Shown here piece after piece: positions 16,349-26,125 of a stretch of DNA of 64,000 bases. Source of the stretch: Marinobacter persicus (GTDB lineage Bacteria > Pseudomonadota > Gammaproteobacteria > Pseudomonadales > Oleiphilaceae). How positions within the stretch are numbered: the stretch's first letter is position 1; the number at the start of each line of letters is the position of its first letter. The stretch covers positions 124,001 through 188,000 of the forward strand of contig NZ_PTIV01000003.1 of assembly GCF_002934325.1 (NCBI RefSeq), written 5' to 3'. The notes under the pieces were generated by a model that did not search any database, was not told where the DNA came from, and saw only the letters and a list, made by a program, of their open reading frames with translations. The position numbers were made by a program, and so were the translations under genes.

Positions 16349-17647
16349 ATGACCAACCTGTTTCGCCCTGCGCCATTGGCACTGGCCATCGCCGCCACCG
16401 TCACTGTCGCCGGCTGCGCCCAATCGCCGTCCTCGGCCCAAAACACACCACCAGCCACCAAGGCCACCGTGGTTCAGCATTACGCTGACCTGGCTCACGC
16501 CAATTACGAAGACGCACTAATCACTGCCCGCGCACTGGACGAAGCAACCGATCGCCTGATCGCCAACCCCAGCGAAGCCAATATGAAGGCTGCCAAGGAA
16601 GCTTGGCTGGCAGCGCGTGTTCCCTACCAGCAAACCGAGGTGTTCCGTTTCGGTAACGCCATCGTGGATGACTGGGAAGGTCAGCTGAACGCCTGGCCGC
16701 TGGATGAAGGGCTGATCGACTATGTAAAAGCCGATGAATACCAGCACGAACTGGGCAATGCTGGCGCTACAGCCAACATCATCGCCAGCGACAGTGTGAC
16801 CGTTGGTGGTGAAACCCTGGACGTCTCCAGCCTGAGCCCGGAACTGCTCGCCAACCTCAACGAGGTAGGTGGCTCGGAAGCGAATGTGGCCACCGGCTAT
16901 CACGCCGTGGAGTTCCTGCTCTGGGGCCAGGACCTTCACGGTTTTGACGCCGGCGCCGGTGAGCGCCCGATTACCGACTACGCCAGCGGCGCTGACTGCA
17001 CCAACGGCAACTGTGAGCGTCGCGGTGAGTATCTGGACGCGGTAACAGACCTGCTGGTAACCGACCTGGAATGGATGGTGGCCCAGTGGGCACCGGGTAA
17101 TGACGGCAATTATCGCGCTCAACTGACAGCGGCCGAGGCAGACCAGGGCATCCAGAAAATGCTGTTCGGTATGGGGTCCCTGTCCCTGGGAGAGCTGGCT
17201 GGCGAACGCATGAAAGTTGCCCTCGAAGCCAACTCTTACGAGGATGAGCACGACTGCTTCAGCGACAACACTCACAACTCCCACTATTACAATGGCCAGG
17301 GCATCCAGAACGTCTACACCGGCACCTATCGCCGCGTGGATGGCTCCCTGGTAACCGGGCCTTCGCTCTCGGACCTGGTTGAGCAAGCCAACCCCGAACT
17401 GGACGCACGGCTGAACAGCCAATTGGACAATTCCATGGCAGCGCTGGGCGTCATGAAAGCCCGTGCGGAGAGCAGCCAGAACCCCATGGCCTTCGACGAA
17501 ATGATTGGCCCGGGCAACGCCGAAGGTGAGCAGATCATCACCAACAGCATTCTGGCTCTGGTAGAACAGACCGGCTCCATCGAGCAGGCAGCCCGTGAGC
17601 TGGGCATTTCCGCTCTGTCTCCGGACGACGCCGGCCACGCCTTCTAA
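16349..17647 (+). CDS. Imelysin-family lipoprotein (IrpA-like, peptidase M75 fold)
   Basis: Iron-regulated periplasmic/outer-membrane protein of the imelysin superfamily, 432 residues. Lipoprotein signal with lipobox VAGC (Cys23). The family motif GxHxxE is intact as GYHAVE at 183-188, within a helical-bundle domain; the second half contains YNGQGIQNVYTGTY and the ESSQNPMAFDEMI region typical of IrpA/ICMP-like proteins. Thought to bind metal and act in iron uptake, not as a protease. First gene of an operon with the di-haem enzyme, a second imelysin and a DUF1513 protein, behind a Fur-like promoter. Confidence 0.92.
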   Translation: MTNLFRPAPLALAIAATVTVAGCAQSPSSAQNTPPATKATVVQHYADLAHANYEDALITARALDEATDRLIANPSEANMKAAKEAWLAARVPYQQTEVFRFGNAIVDDWEGQLNAWPLDEGLIDYVKADEYQHELGNAGATANIIASDSVTVGGETLDVSSLSPELLANLNEVGGSEANVATGYHAVEFLLWGQDLHGFDAGAGERPITDYASGADCTNGNCERRGEYLDAVTDLLVTDLEWMVAQWAPGNDGNYRAQLTAAEADQGIQKMLFGMGSLSLGELAGERMKVALEANSYEDEHDCFSDNTHNSHYYNGQGIQNVYTGTYRRVDGSLVTGPSLSDLVEQANPELDARLNSQLDNSMAALGVMKARAESSQNPMAFDEMIGPGNAEGEQIITNSILALVEQTGSIEQAARELGISALSPDDAGHAF

Positions 17648-17668
17648 AACCGTCAAACGGCAAGATAT

Positions 17669-17699
17669 GGCTACCGGGTGCAGACCGTTCCCGGTAGCC
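17669..17699 (+). other. Intercistronic hairpin between the first imelysin and the di-haem gene
   Basis: Perfect 10-bp stem GGCTACCGGG / CCCGGTAGCC with an 11-nt loop, 21 bp after the imelysin stop. No T-run follows, so it is not a full intrinsic terminator. It may attenuate or stabilise the first cistron so that it is expressed more than the downstream genes. Confidence 0.5.
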
Positions 17700-17789
17700 T
17701 TCGCTGAGCGAGTCATGGAATGTCTACCCAATCGAGCCTTCAGGGCGGGTGGCCTTTCCATGGCTTATTCATTTGTATTGCGAGCATTT

Positions 17790-19199
17790 ATGAAACAACC
17801 ATCACTTCTTTCCGCCCTTGCATTCGCCCTTCTCCCGGGCCTGGTCTTTGCTGAGTCCCACGCAGGCTACCCCATTCAGACCACCCCCAGGACCGGCGGC
17901 GATGGCACCGTGGAACAATCCGACACCAACGCCTATTCAAGACCTCAGGGCAACCTGTCCATGACCAAGCGGCTGGATTTCAGCGTGGGCAACAGCTTTT
18001 TCCGGAACCCCTGGGTTGAGGCACCGGCCAGCACCGATGCCCGAGATGGGCTGGGCCCACTGTTCAACACCAATTCCTGCCAGGGCTGCCACATCAAGGA
18101 CGGGCGCGGCCATCCGCCCGCCGTTAACGAGCCCCCGGTTTCCCTGTTCCTGCGCCTGGCAGTTCCGGCAGACCCCGAAGCCGATGCCGAACTTCTACGC
18201 ACCCACGGTTTCAAGCCTGCACCGGTGTATGGCAGTCAGTTACAAACCGCCGCACTACCCGCCGCCCAACCGGAAGCAGACCTACGCATTGAGTGGCAGA
18301 CGGTAACCGACACCCTGGCCGATGGCACGGAAGTGGAGCTGCGCAAACCGGTCTACCATATTGAGAACCCCAACTACGGCCCCTTGCCCGACGACTTGCT
18401 AGTCTCACCCCGCGTCGCCCCGCCAGTGATTGGCATGGGTCTGCTTGAAGCCATTCCTCAGGAAGACCTGGCGGCCAACGCCGATCCGAAAGACACCGAT
18501 GGAGACGGCATTTCCGGCAAACAGAACCAGGTCTGGGACATCGTCGAGGAGAAAACGGTGCCCGGCCGGTTTGGCTGGAAAGCCGCCGAGCCCAATGTGA
18601 ACCAGCAGAACATGGGCGCCTTCGCCGGTGACATAGGGCTGACCTCTTCTGTCAAAGCTGCCACCGACTGCACTCCAAGCCAGAACTGCGAGCGCTTCAC
18701 TCACGGCGGCGAGCCCGAAGTAAGCGACAAAGTGGCCGGCTTTGTCACCTTCTACGCCAAGACCCTGGCAGTGCCGGGCCGCCGCAACATGGGCGCGACA
18801 TCGGTCACGCGTGGTGCTGAACTGTTCAATGAAACCGGTTGTGCCGCATGTCACACGCCCCGGCACCAGACCGGCGAGGTGGCCGACCGGCCGGATCTGA
18901 GCAACCAGACCATCTGGCCCTACACTGACCTCCTGCTGCACGACATGGGGCCGGCACTGGCCGATGGCCGCGATGAGTTCCTGGCCAATGGTAACGAGTG
19001 GCGCACACAGCCCCTGTGGGGCATTGGCCTGGCCCAGGTGGTGAACCCGCAAGCCGGCTTCCTGCACGATGGGCGCGCCCGGACGCTGGAAGAAGCCATC
19101 CTGTGGCACGGTGGCGAAGCCCAGGCTGCCGCCGACCACTATCGCCAGATGCCGGCCGGAGATCGCCAGGCCCTGATTGACTTCCTCAACTCGCTGTAA
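17790..19199 (+). CDS. Di-haem thiol-oxidoreductase-like protein (DUF1111)
   Basis: Periplasmic c-type cytochrome of the di-haem oxidoreductase family, 469 residues from the ATG at 17790, which begins a clean Sec signal peptide (cleavage near GLVFA-ES). Two haem-binding motifs are present: CQGCH at 97-101 and CAACH at 352-356. DTDGDGISG at 237-245 looks like a Ca-binding loop. The family resembles MauG-like di-haem peroxidases and is regularly found between two imelysin genes, suggesting an iron-redox step during uptake. An in-frame upstream start exists but lacks a signal peptide. The next gene begins 9 bp after its stop. Confidence 0.9.
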   Translation: MKQPSLLSALAFALLPGLVFAESHAGYPIQTTPRTGGDGTVEQSDTNAYSRPQGNLSMTKRLDFSVGNSFFRNPWVEAPASTDARDGLGPLFNTNSCQGCHIKDGRGHPPAVNEPPVSLFLRLAVPADPEADAELLRTHGFKPAPVYGSQLQTAALPAAQPEADLRIEWQTVTDTLADGTEVELRKPVYHIENPNYGPLPDDLLVSPRVAPPVIGMGLLEAIPQEDLAANADPKDTDGDGISGKQNQVWDIVEEKTVPGRFGWKAAEPNVNQQNMGAFAGDIGLTSSVKAATDCTPSQNCERFTHGGEPEVSDKVAGFVTFYAKTLAVPGRRNMGATSVTRGAELFNETGCAACHTPRHQTGEVADRPDLSNQTIWPYTDLLLHDMGPALADGRDEFLANGNEWRTQPLWGIGLAQVVNPQAGFLHDGRARTLEEAILWHGGEAQAAADHYRQMPAGDRQALIDFLNSL

Positions 19200-19208
19200 G
19201 GACCACCA

Positions 19209-20249
19209 ATGAAACTATTTTCCCAAGCCCTATGCTTGTCGGTGGCTGCCTTCGCCTTCAACGCCCAGGCGGCCAATCCCAGCCAGATCGAGGCACAGGC
19301 CCGAAAGCTGTGGCACGACAATATCGAAACCGGGTACCAGCACCTGAACGAACAGACCCGGGAATTTGCCCAGCGAGCAGAGCGGTGGTGTGCCGGCCAC
19401 ACTGCCGAAGGCCGCAAGGAAGTGGAACAAGCCTGGCAGGAGGCATTCCTAGCCTGGCAGGCGGTGCGCTTTGTCGATTTCGGGCCGGTGGAAGCCAATA
19501 ACCGCGCCTGGCAGTTCCAGTTCTGGCCGGATTCGAAAAACCTGATCGCCCGCAAAGCCCGTTACCTGCTTTCTGCAGACCAGGCGCCCGCCCCTTCGAC
19601 CATTGAGGATGCCGGCGTGGCGGCCCAGGGCTTTCCCATGGCCGAATACCTGCTGTTCGACGAAAAGTTCAACAACAGTGACCGGGCCTTACCCGCCGAG
19701 CGCAGTTGCAGAGTCCTGAGTCTGCTCGCCGGACACATCAGCAGTAACACCGATAAGCTGTTGAACGACTGGCAGGCCTTTGAAGAACCCTACCTGTCGA
19801 ATGACCAGTACCGGGACGCCAGCGTGCGGGCGGGCATGAATGCGCTGGAAATTCTGGAAGAACGCCGCCTGGCTCAACCCATGGGTCTGCGCGGGACCGG
19901 CAAGCGTTCGGTTTACACCGCCGATGCCTGGCGCAGCAGCAAAAGCCTGGCCACCGTGCAGGCCTCGCTGGAAGGGTTAAAGCAGTACTTTCTCCCCAGC
20001 CTGCTGCAGTTACTCAGGAACAGCGACCAACCGGAACTGGCCGATCGCATTGAGGCTCAGTTTGAGGAGGTGCTGGAGAACTTCCCGGCGTTGGACACCC
20101 CAATGGCCCCGCTGTTGGCCAATGACCACGAGTTTGCACGCCTGCAGGGATTGTGGGTGGATGTCTCCCAGTTAACCACCCTGGTCAACGACCAGGCCGC
20201 CGTGGCTATTGGCGTGGTGCGCGGCTTCAACTCCTCGGATGGAGACTGA
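19209..20249 (+). CDS. Second imelysin-family periplasmic protein
   Basis: 346 residues with a Sec signal peptide (cleavage after NAQA, residue 21). The imelysin motif is the variant GFPMAE at 141-146, with Pro in place of the usual His, which is characteristic of the second imelysin in these operons. A helical bundle with conserved WQFWPDSKNL-type region near 101-112 supports the assignment. Placed 9 bp after the di-haem gene and 8 bp before the DUF1513 gene; clearly co-transcribed. Presumed periplasmic partner in iron handling. Confidence 0.88.
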   Translation: MKLFSQALCLSVAAFAFNAQAANPSQIEAQARKLWHDNIETGYQHLNEQTREFAQRAERWCAGHTAEGRKEVEQAWQEAFLAWQAVRFVDFGPVEANNRAWQFQFWPDSKNLIARKARYLLSADQAPAPSTIEDAGVAAQGFPMAEYLLFDEKFNNSDRALPAERSCRVLSLLAGHISSNTDKLLNDWQAFEEPYLSNDQYRDASVRAGMNALEILEERRLAQPMGLRGTGKRSVYTADAWRSSKSLATVQASLEGLKQYFLPSLLQLLRNSDQPELADRIEAQFEEVLENFPALDTPMAPLLANDHEFARLQGLWVDVSQLTTLVNDQAAVAIGVVRGFNSSDGD

Positions 20250-20257
20250 GGCTCGCC

Positions 20258-21355
20258 ATGATGGAACTGAGCAGACGACAGCTACTGAAAGCCGGCATCG
20301 CGGGCAGCCTCTCTGCCACACTGACCGGCTGCAACCTGCTGCCCCGAAAAACCGGTGCCATGCCCGAGCAGTACTCGGGCGCCATCGGCCTGCCCGATGG
20401 CAGTTTCGGGGTTGGCGCCATAGACCGGAACGGCACCCTGCTCTGGCAGTCACCAATGGCGACCCGGGGGCACAGTGGCTGCAACCGCCCCGGCGGCCAG
20501 GAAGTGGTTTTCTTTGAACGTCGTCCAGGCTGGTCATTTTACGTACTGGATGCCAACAACGGGGCCCGCAAGCACCACATCCAGGCGCTTGAAGGCGAGC
20601 ACTTTGTCGGCCATGGCGTGTTCTCACCGGATGGCCGCTGGCTCTACGCCACCGGAAGCCGCTACGAATCGGGCGAAGGCATTATCACGGTTTACGATGC
20701 CAACAACAGCTACCGACGCGCCCGGGCCTTCGAACTCAACGGCATTGGCCCGCACCAGCTGACCCTTCACCCGGACGGTGAAACCCTCGTGGTTGGCCTG
20801 GGCGGCATCCTGACCCACCCCGACTACGACCGCATCAAGCTGAACCTCAATTCCATGGACCCGGCACTGATATTGGTGAATCGCCACAGTGGCCGGATCA
20901 CCGGTCGTTTCCGCCCGCCACATCCACACCAGAGTACGCGCCATGTGGATGTCAGCAGTGAGGGAAAGATCTATGCGGCTTACCAGTACCAGGGGCCGCT
21001 GTATGAAACCCTGCCCCTGCTGGCGCGACTGGAAAACGGCCAGCTGCGCGAATTCCGGTTTGACGACGAGACCCAGGCCAGACTGGCCAACTACATCGCC
21101 AGCGTGATTGCTCATCCCGAGAACGACCTGGTGGCGGCTGCGTCGCCGGTGGGAGGCACCGCCATTGTCTTTGAAGGTCGCACGGGCAAGCTGTTGGCCC
21201 GGGCCAGCATTCCCGACTGCGCCGGTGTTCAGGCGCTGGCGGGCGGAGACTTCCTGATATCCTCGGGTCGGGGCAAGCTGGTACGGCTGGGCCGGGACAA
21301 CCGTCCGCGGGAACTCGCTTCTTTGCCGCTCTATTGGGATCATCACCTGGTCTGA
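20258..21355 (+). CDS. DUF1513 protein, Tat-exported lipoprotein with beta-propeller fold
   Basis: 365 residues. The N-terminus MMELSRRQLLKAGIAG is a twin-arginine signal and the lipobox LTGC sits at its end, so the protein is probably a folded, cofactor-bearing or metal-bearing lipoprotein exported by Tat. Repeating segments (HGVFSPDGRWLYATGS, GIGPHQLTLHPDGETLVVG, TRHVDVSSEGKIYAAYQY) are blades of a WD/quinoprotein-like propeller. The Met-Met start at 20258 is preferred over an ATG at 20153, which lies inside the previous gene. Last gene of the iron-type operon; precise role unknown. Confidence 0.87.
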   Translation: MMELSRRQLLKAGIAGSLSATLTGCNLLPRKTGAMPEQYSGAIGLPDGSFGVGAIDRNGTLLWQSPMATRGHSGCNRPGGQEVVFFERRPGWSFYVLDANNGARKHHIQALEGEHFVGHGVFSPDGRWLYATGSRYESGEGIITVYDANNSYRRARAFELNGIGPHQLTLHPDGETLVVGLGGILTHPDYDRIKLNLNSMDPALILVNRHSGRITGRFRPPHPHQSTRHVDVSSEGKIYAAYQYQGPLYETLPLLARLENGQLREFRFDDETQARLANYIASVIAHPENDLVAAASPVGGTAIVFEGRTGKLLARASIPDCAGVQALAGGDFLISSGRGKLVRLGRDNRPRELASLPLYWDHHLV

Positions 21356-21439
21356 TTTCCAGATCATGCCGTAAGCCGTTGTTAAGAAAGCCCCGGGTTA
21401 TTGCTATGCTGGGGCACCACTTCGCACGAGGACAACGGT

Positions 21440-22768
21440 TTGCCAGCAACGGAACGGTCAGACAACACCCGCAACCCCGTCGAACAGCTCTATGGCCTGA
21501 TTGCCAATGAGGAAGACGCCCGGGTCTGCAAGGACATCCCCGAAGAAGCCTGCCAGGAAGTCCCCCGCAATTTTTTCCTGATCCTGGCCGCCAACGTACT
21601 CACCAAGCTTGGCGACCTGTTGATCAGCCCCAAGACTGTGCTCGCCTGGCTGATGAGCGCTGTCGGCGCCCCTGCCCTGGTGGCCTGGCTGGTGCCCATC
21701 CGTGAATCCGGCTCACTGGTGCCCCAGATGGTGATTGCCGCCTGGGTGCGCCGCAAAGCAGTACGCAAAGGGTTCTGGACGATAGGCAGCTTTGGTCAGG
21801 CCGTGAGTGTGGTGGCCATGGCCGCCAGCATCTGGTTTCTGGAGGGCTACGCCGCCGGTGGCGGGGTCATTGCGGCGCTGATTGTGTTCTCCCTGGCCCG
21901 GGGCTTCTGCTCGGTGGCCATGAAGGATGTCCAGGGCAAGTGCATTCCCAAGACCCGCCGTGGGCGACTCTCAGGCCTGGCCACCACCGTCGGCGGCACC
22001 GCCACCGTCGTTCTGACGGTGCTGCTGTTCTGGGACCGGGGAGACCCCAGCGTGGGCTTTTATACCATCCTGTTACTGCTTGCCGCCGTGCTGTGGGTCA
22101 TCGCCGGCACCCTGTTTGCCAACGTGGAAGAATACGCCGGGGAAACCGGCGGTGGCGGTAACGCCCTGACCGAGGCGGTAAAAAGCCTGTCGCTGCTGCG
22201 CGACGACGCCCCCTTCCGCCATTTTGTGATTACCCGGGCACTGCTGCTGTGCTCGGCCCTGGCCTCACCCTATTTCGTGGTATTGGCCCAACAGGAATCC
22301 GACATTGGCTGGATGCTGGGGGTGTTTCTGCTCGCCAGCAGCCTGGCCAGTTCGGTCAGCGCCAGTTTCTGGGGCTGGGCGGCCGACACCTCGAGCCGCC
22401 GGGTGATGATTCGCGGTGCTGCCATGGCCAGCGGCATCTGCCTGTTGGTGGGTCTGCTTGCCCTGCTGCTGGGGCCTGGATTTGGCGGTGCCTGGTTCTA
22501 TCCAATCGCATTTTTCGTGCTGAGCGTCGCCCACGCCGGCGTGCGACTGGGCCGGAAGACCTATCTGGTGGACATGGCCGGGGGCAATAAACGCACCGAC
22601 TACACTGCGGTAAGCAATACCGTCATTGGTGTGTTATTGCTGGTGACCGGCGCTTTCACTGCGGCCATCTCCCTGATTTCCGACGTTGCGGTGATTCTGG
22701 TACTGGGGCTGATGGGGCTCGCCGGCATGCTCAGCGCGGTCAGGCTGAAAGAAGTAACGGAAGACTGA
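21440..22768 (+). CDS. MFS transporter
   Basis: Major-facilitator permease of about 442 residues with twelve predicted hydrophobic stretches. A TTG start at 21440 is proposed because GAGGA lies seven bases upstream; an in-frame ATG at 21401 has no ribosome site. The N-terminal 45 residues are hydrophilic. The loop after helix 5 (GKCIPKTRRGRLSGLATTVGG) fits the MFS conserved loop. Substrate unknown. It follows the DUF1513 gene after 84 bp and could be part of the same iron-linked unit, although no siderophore gene is present. Confidence 0.82.
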   Translation: MPATERSDNTRNPVEQLYGLIANEEDARVCKDIPEEACQEVPRNFFLILAANVLTKLGDLLISPKTVLAWLMSAVGAPALVAWLVPIRESGSLVPQMVIAAWVRRKAVRKGFWTIGSFGQAVSVVAMAASIWFLEGYAAGGGVIAALIVFSLARGFCSVAMKDVQGKCIPKTRRGRLSGLATTVGGTATVVLTVLLFWDRGDPSVGFYTILLLLAAVLWVIAGTLFANVEEYAGETGGGGNALTEAVKSLSLLRDDAPFRHFVITRALLLCSALASPYFVVLAQQESDIGWMLGVFLLASSLASSVSASFWGWAADTSSRRVMIRGAAMASGICLLVGLLALLLGPGFGGAWFYPIAFFVLSVAHAGVRLGRKTYLVDMAGGNKRTDYTAVSNTVIGVLLLVTGAFTAAISLISDVAVILVLGLMGLAGMLSAVRLKEVTED

Positions 22769-22798
22769 GCGGGTTTAAGGAATTAGCCTGACGGAACA

Positions 22799-23167
22799 CT
22801 AGCGAGGCGCCAGGCCGTCGTTCAGCGCCAGGGCGCCTTTGACGATCCGGTAAATCACCCAGATGGCGGTGCCCGCCAGGATAAACCAGCCCACGATGAG
22901 CATGGTGGTGGCGAAGCCGATGATCATCCACAGCAGCCCGATCCAGAACGTGCGGATCTGCCAACGGAAGTGAGGCTCCAGCCAGGTGCCCCGCACCTCA
23001 TCGAGCTTGACGTAGTTGATGATGACGCCCACCAGTGCGGTGATCCCGCCCACAAAGAAGGACAGGGCCTGGAGGATATAGACCACGATTGTCAGGTTGC
23101 GGGCATTCTGAGGCTCCCGCGGCATGTGACGACCGTTGTCTGCGGGAATGAAATCGGGTTCGGACAC
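22799..23167 (-). CDS. DUF4870-family small membrane protein
   Basis: 122 residues from a GTG start with AAGGAGAG upstream. A polar N-terminus is followed by three or four hydrophobic segments: VVYILQALSFFVGGITALVGVI, the FWIGLLWMIIG region, and FILAGTAIWVIYRIVKG. The segment YVKLDEVRGTWLEPHFRWQIRTFW between the first two is typical of DUF4870/Tic20-like proteins. Role unknown. Same strand as the chemoreceptor but separated from it by 68 bp. Confidence 0.8.
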   Translation of the reverse strand: MSEPDFIPADNGRHMPREPQNARNLTIVVYILQALSFFVGGITALVGVIINYVKLDEVRGTWLEPHFRWQIRTFWIGLLWMIIGFATTMLIVGWFILAGTAIWVIYRIVKGALALNDGLAPR

Positions 23168-23235
23168 TGTGTCTCTCCTTCAGGACTTACCCGAAGTCTA
23201 ACACACCGCTCGAACCCGGTAGGCCCGCCGGCAGG

Positions 23236-24876
23236 TCAGTGACCGGCCGGCGTGTAACCGACCCGGAAGCCGCCCCAGTGCTTGCCGTTCACAAAGATGG
23301 GGACGGAAATATCGTGCATGATCTCGCCGGTGTCCCGACGGTAGGTCTGCAACAGCATGTCCTCGGTGTGGGTGCCACAGCGGATGCCGGTTCGGTCATT
23401 GAACAGGCGCTTACTGCGACTTTTCACCAGATCCACCTCGCGATCACCCGTCGGCGGGTTGGCAAACTCGCGGTTATGGGTAGGCACATAGCCATCGGGG
23501 GCACAGGCAATGGCAAACACGATGGCATCATCGGCGTTCTTGATGGCTTCCTGAATCGCCGGGAAGACCTGATCAGTGTAGCGGTCAAAGCTGCTGGAAT
23601 ACTGCTGCGGATCGGTATTGGGAACGGGATCACGCTTCTTCTCGAACAAGGCTGATTCGCTCAGCTTGCCCTGCTCGACTGCCTGTTCAAACAGCTTCCC
23701 AATCTGTTCAGCACCAGACTTCGCCTTCTCAAAGAAAGGGCGGTGGTAACTTTGCGCACTGTTGAGCGCGAAAGCAGCGTTGGCCTTTTCCGCCAACACC
23801 ATCAGCTTGCCGGCCTGGTCCGCCAGGGAGGCAACACTACTGTCACTCTCGGAAATGTGGTCCTTGACGGTCTCAATGGCGCTAAACACCTGCCCCAGAC
23901 TCTGCTCGTTTGCCTGGTCAATTTCGGCGATCCGGGACACCTGCTCCTGCACACGATCCGATTGATCACGAATCTGGTCCAACTGGCCACCCACACTTTC
24001 CACCGACGCCAGTCCGGCTTCAACGGTCTGGGCGAGACTCTCGATGCGGGAAACGATCAATGTAGTGTCGTTCTGGATCTCCTCCAGGGTCTCAGCCACC
24101 TCGCCAGTCGCCTGGGCGGTCCGACCCGCCAATTGCCGGACCTCGTCTGCCACGACCGCAAAACCACGGCCCTGCTCGCCAGCCCGAGCGGCTTCGATAG
24201 CAGCATTCAATGCCAGCAGGTTGGTCTGCTCGGCAATGCCCTGGATGGTGGAGGTCACGCCCTGGATCTTGGTGGATTTGTCGTTCAGCTCCTGGATCAG
24301 GCGCAGGTTCTCACTGGATTGCTGATGAACCTCCCGCACGCTTTCAATGGCCGTTATCAGTGCTTCGCGCCCCTGCACACTAACTTCCCGATTCTGCAGG
24401 GCCATGGCGGCGGCATTGGTTGCCTGCTCGGACGACTCGTGGACGGAATCGGTGATACGACCGGCGTGGTCCGCCATCTGGGCGGTTTCTTCCACCTGCT
24501 GGTCCAGGCGTTTTTTCACCTGGTCGGCAGCATAGGATACCTCGGCGGCAGAAATGGCGTTCTGGTCAGCACTGTCAGAGAGTGTATCAAGCAGAGCACG
24601 ACCGGCCTTGGCATCGGACAACAGGCTTTCACACTGGCTGTAAAGAGGATGGTCTTCAGAGAGCGTACGGGCATTCAGGTCGGCAACGCCCTGCTGAATC
24701 GGCGCCAGGACCCGGGCCATCACATAGCCAGCCGTTACTACCAGACCGATGACCAGACCCACCACAATGGAGACAGCATCCAAGCCTATCAGCGGTGCAA
24801 CCAACCCGCAGACAACCGCCAATCCGATGGCAATAACCAGTCCCAACATCGCAGCAGCACGATTGACTAAACCCAT
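23236..24876 (-). CDS. Methyl-accepting chemotaxis protein with C-terminal sensor domain
   Basis: Chemoreceptor of 546 residues from the ATG at 24876 (AGAGGG upstream). Two hydrophobic helices (about 10-30 and 34-54) are separated by only a few residues, so there is no periplasmic domain. The coiled-coil signalling domain is complete, with the hairpin tip [19 protein letters not shown] at about 220-238 and [10 protein letters not shown]. After it come about 120 residues containing PDGYVPTHN and [20 protein letters not shown]...[17 protein letters not shown], which resemble a Cache/PAS-like sensor. The ligand-sensing module is therefore cytoplasmic and downstream of the signalling tip. Confidence 0.9.
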   Translation of the reverse strand: MGLVNRAAAMLGLVIAIGLAVVCGLVAPLIGLDAVSIVVGLVIGLVVTAGYVMARVLAPIQQGVADLNARTLSEDHPLYSQCESLLSDAKAGRALLDTLSDSADQNAISAAEVSYAADQVKKRLDQQVEETAQMADHAGRITDSVHESSEQATNAAAMALQNREVSVQGREALITAIESVREVHQQSSENLRLIQELNDKSTKIQGVTSTIQGIAEQTNLLALNAAIEAARAGEQGRGFAVVADEVRQLAGRTAQATGEVAETLEEIQNDTTLIVSRIESLAQTVEAGLASVESVGGQLDQIRDQSDRVQEQVSRIAEIDQANEQSLGQVFSAIETVKDHISESDSSVASLADQAGKLMVLAEKANAAFALNSAQSYHRPFFEKAKSGAEQIGKLFEQAVEQGKLSESALFEKKRDPVPNTDPQQYSSSFDRYTDQVFPAIQEAIKNADDAIVFAIACAPDGYVPTHNREFANPPTGDREVDLVKSRSKRLFNDRTGIRCGTHTEDMLLQTYRRDTGEIMHDISVPIFVNGKHWGGFRVGYTPAGH

Positions 24877-25057
24877 GGCGCCCTCTTCTTTTATCTTTGC
24901 AGAATGCAAGTGTTTATTATTTCAGGCCAAATTCGAGATTAATAAAATGACAGATGTTAATAACTCATACTTTAGTGGGTGCGGACACCCATTCCCGGCC
25001 TTGTGAAACAGATAACGACCAACACCGACATTTCTTGAACCGGATCTTCGTGGATCG

Positions 25058-26023
25058 CTAGAACCATTCCGGCTGCATGGCCAGACAGGTGTCGTCCTGA
25101 TTTCGTAACAGCACCAGATCCTGGGCCACGGTTGGCAACTCCCAGTGAAAGAAGTACCGGGCCGCCTGCAGCTTGCCCAGATAAAAGTCACGGTCGGCTT
25201 CGCTGGTTGCACCGGGCAATGCCCTGGCGGCCACATTGGCCTGTCGCAACCACATCCAGGCAATCACAATATACCCGAACAACCTCAGGTAATTATGGGC
25301 ATTGGCCAGCACCTGATCCTGATCGCCGTTGACCAGGGACTTGCCCAGAGAAGACGTTACTTTCACCGCCTGTTGCAGCGTCTCACTCAGAGACAACACC
25401 CATTGCTGGCAGGGCTCCGCCTCGGCGGCCTGAAGATCCACCTGAACACAATGCATCAATCGTTGCAGTCCACGGCTCTGATCCCGCCAGATTGCACGGC
25501 CCAACAGATCACGGGCTGAGGAACGGGCTCGCTGCCCTGCCTCTTCATCACCGGGAAACAGCTGCGCCGGCCATCCGGCCATGATCGGGGCCAACAAGGC
25601 AAACAGGCTCTCCGCTTCGCTCTGCTGGTCAGCCTCGGGATGTTCGTTTTTCTGTGTCAGTAGGTCCGCGCCATAAAGGCACAGGGCAAGCCCGCCTTCA
25701 CACATCGCTTTGCGGGACAGCAGGGACCGGCGTACACCCGGATCGGCAATCATCGGCTCCAGGGATTGCTCTTCGTCATCAGGCTGGGGTGATACCGGCT
25801 GGTAATGCTCCCGGGCCCAGGCCAGCGCATCGACATAGTCACTATATAGCCGGGTAACCAGGCTGAAGGCCCGTGCCAGTGGCTGACTGGCCATCCGGTC
25901 GGCGGCGGCATAAATCACTTCCAGGGCATCACCGGTCTGGCGATTGTGAACCAACAGACTGTCGGCAAGCACTTCGCGTATCTGAAATTCCAGGTCCCGA
26001 CGATCAAGGGCCGTGGCGGTCAT
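25058..26023 (-). CDS. Acyl-CoA dehydrogenase-like protein lacking the catalytic core
   Basis: 321 residues. The C-terminal part, NAHNYLRLFGYIVIAWMWLR to the end (FYLGKLQAARYFFHWELPTV, TCLAMQPEWF), matches the C-terminal helical domain (Acyl-CoA_dh_C type) of long acyl-CoA dehydrogenases. The middle part (MIADPGVRRSLLSRKAMCEGGLALCLYGAD) matches the helical region just before it. The N-terminus (DRRDLEFQIREVLADSLL) resembles the extra N-terminal domain of the same enzymes. The FAD- and substrate-binding middle domains, including the catalytic glutamate, are missing, without frameshift. It may be a regulatory or scaffold paralogue. No neighbouring acyl-CoA gene; the surroundings are the MCP and the mrp operon. 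Confidence 0.7.
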   Translation of the reverse strand: MTATALDRRDLEFQIREVLADSLLVHNRQTGDALEVIYAAADRMASQPLARAFSLVTRLYSDYVDALAWAREHYQPVSPQPDDEEQSLEPMIADPGVRRSLLSRKAMCEGGLALCLYGADLLTQKNEHPEADQQSEAESLFALLAPIMAGWPAQLFPGDEEAGQRARSSARDLLGRAIWRDQSRGLQRLMHCVQVDLQAAEAEPCQQWVLSLSETLQQAVKVTSSLGKSLVNGDQDQVLANAHNYLRLFGYIVIAWMWLRQANVAARALPGATSEADRDFYLGKLQAARYFFHWELPTVAQDLVLLRNQDDTCLAMQPEWF

Positions 26024-26125
26024 GGTTCTCCCTCCTATTTATGGGCGCACCAAGCCTCTCACAGCCAAGGGTCTGAGGAAAGGCAGAATTAGCGCCGGAA
26101 GGCAGGACAAAAGTCGCAAGATTAC

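Noticed and set aside
17669..17699. Intrinsic terminator after the first imelysin
   Set aside because: Strong stem but no T-run, and the downstream genes lack another obvious promoter; kept as an intercistronic hairpin.
16517..17761. 414-codon minus-strand frame over the imelysin gene
   Set aside because: Shadow frame; no family signature and it would cover a clear lipoprotein gene.
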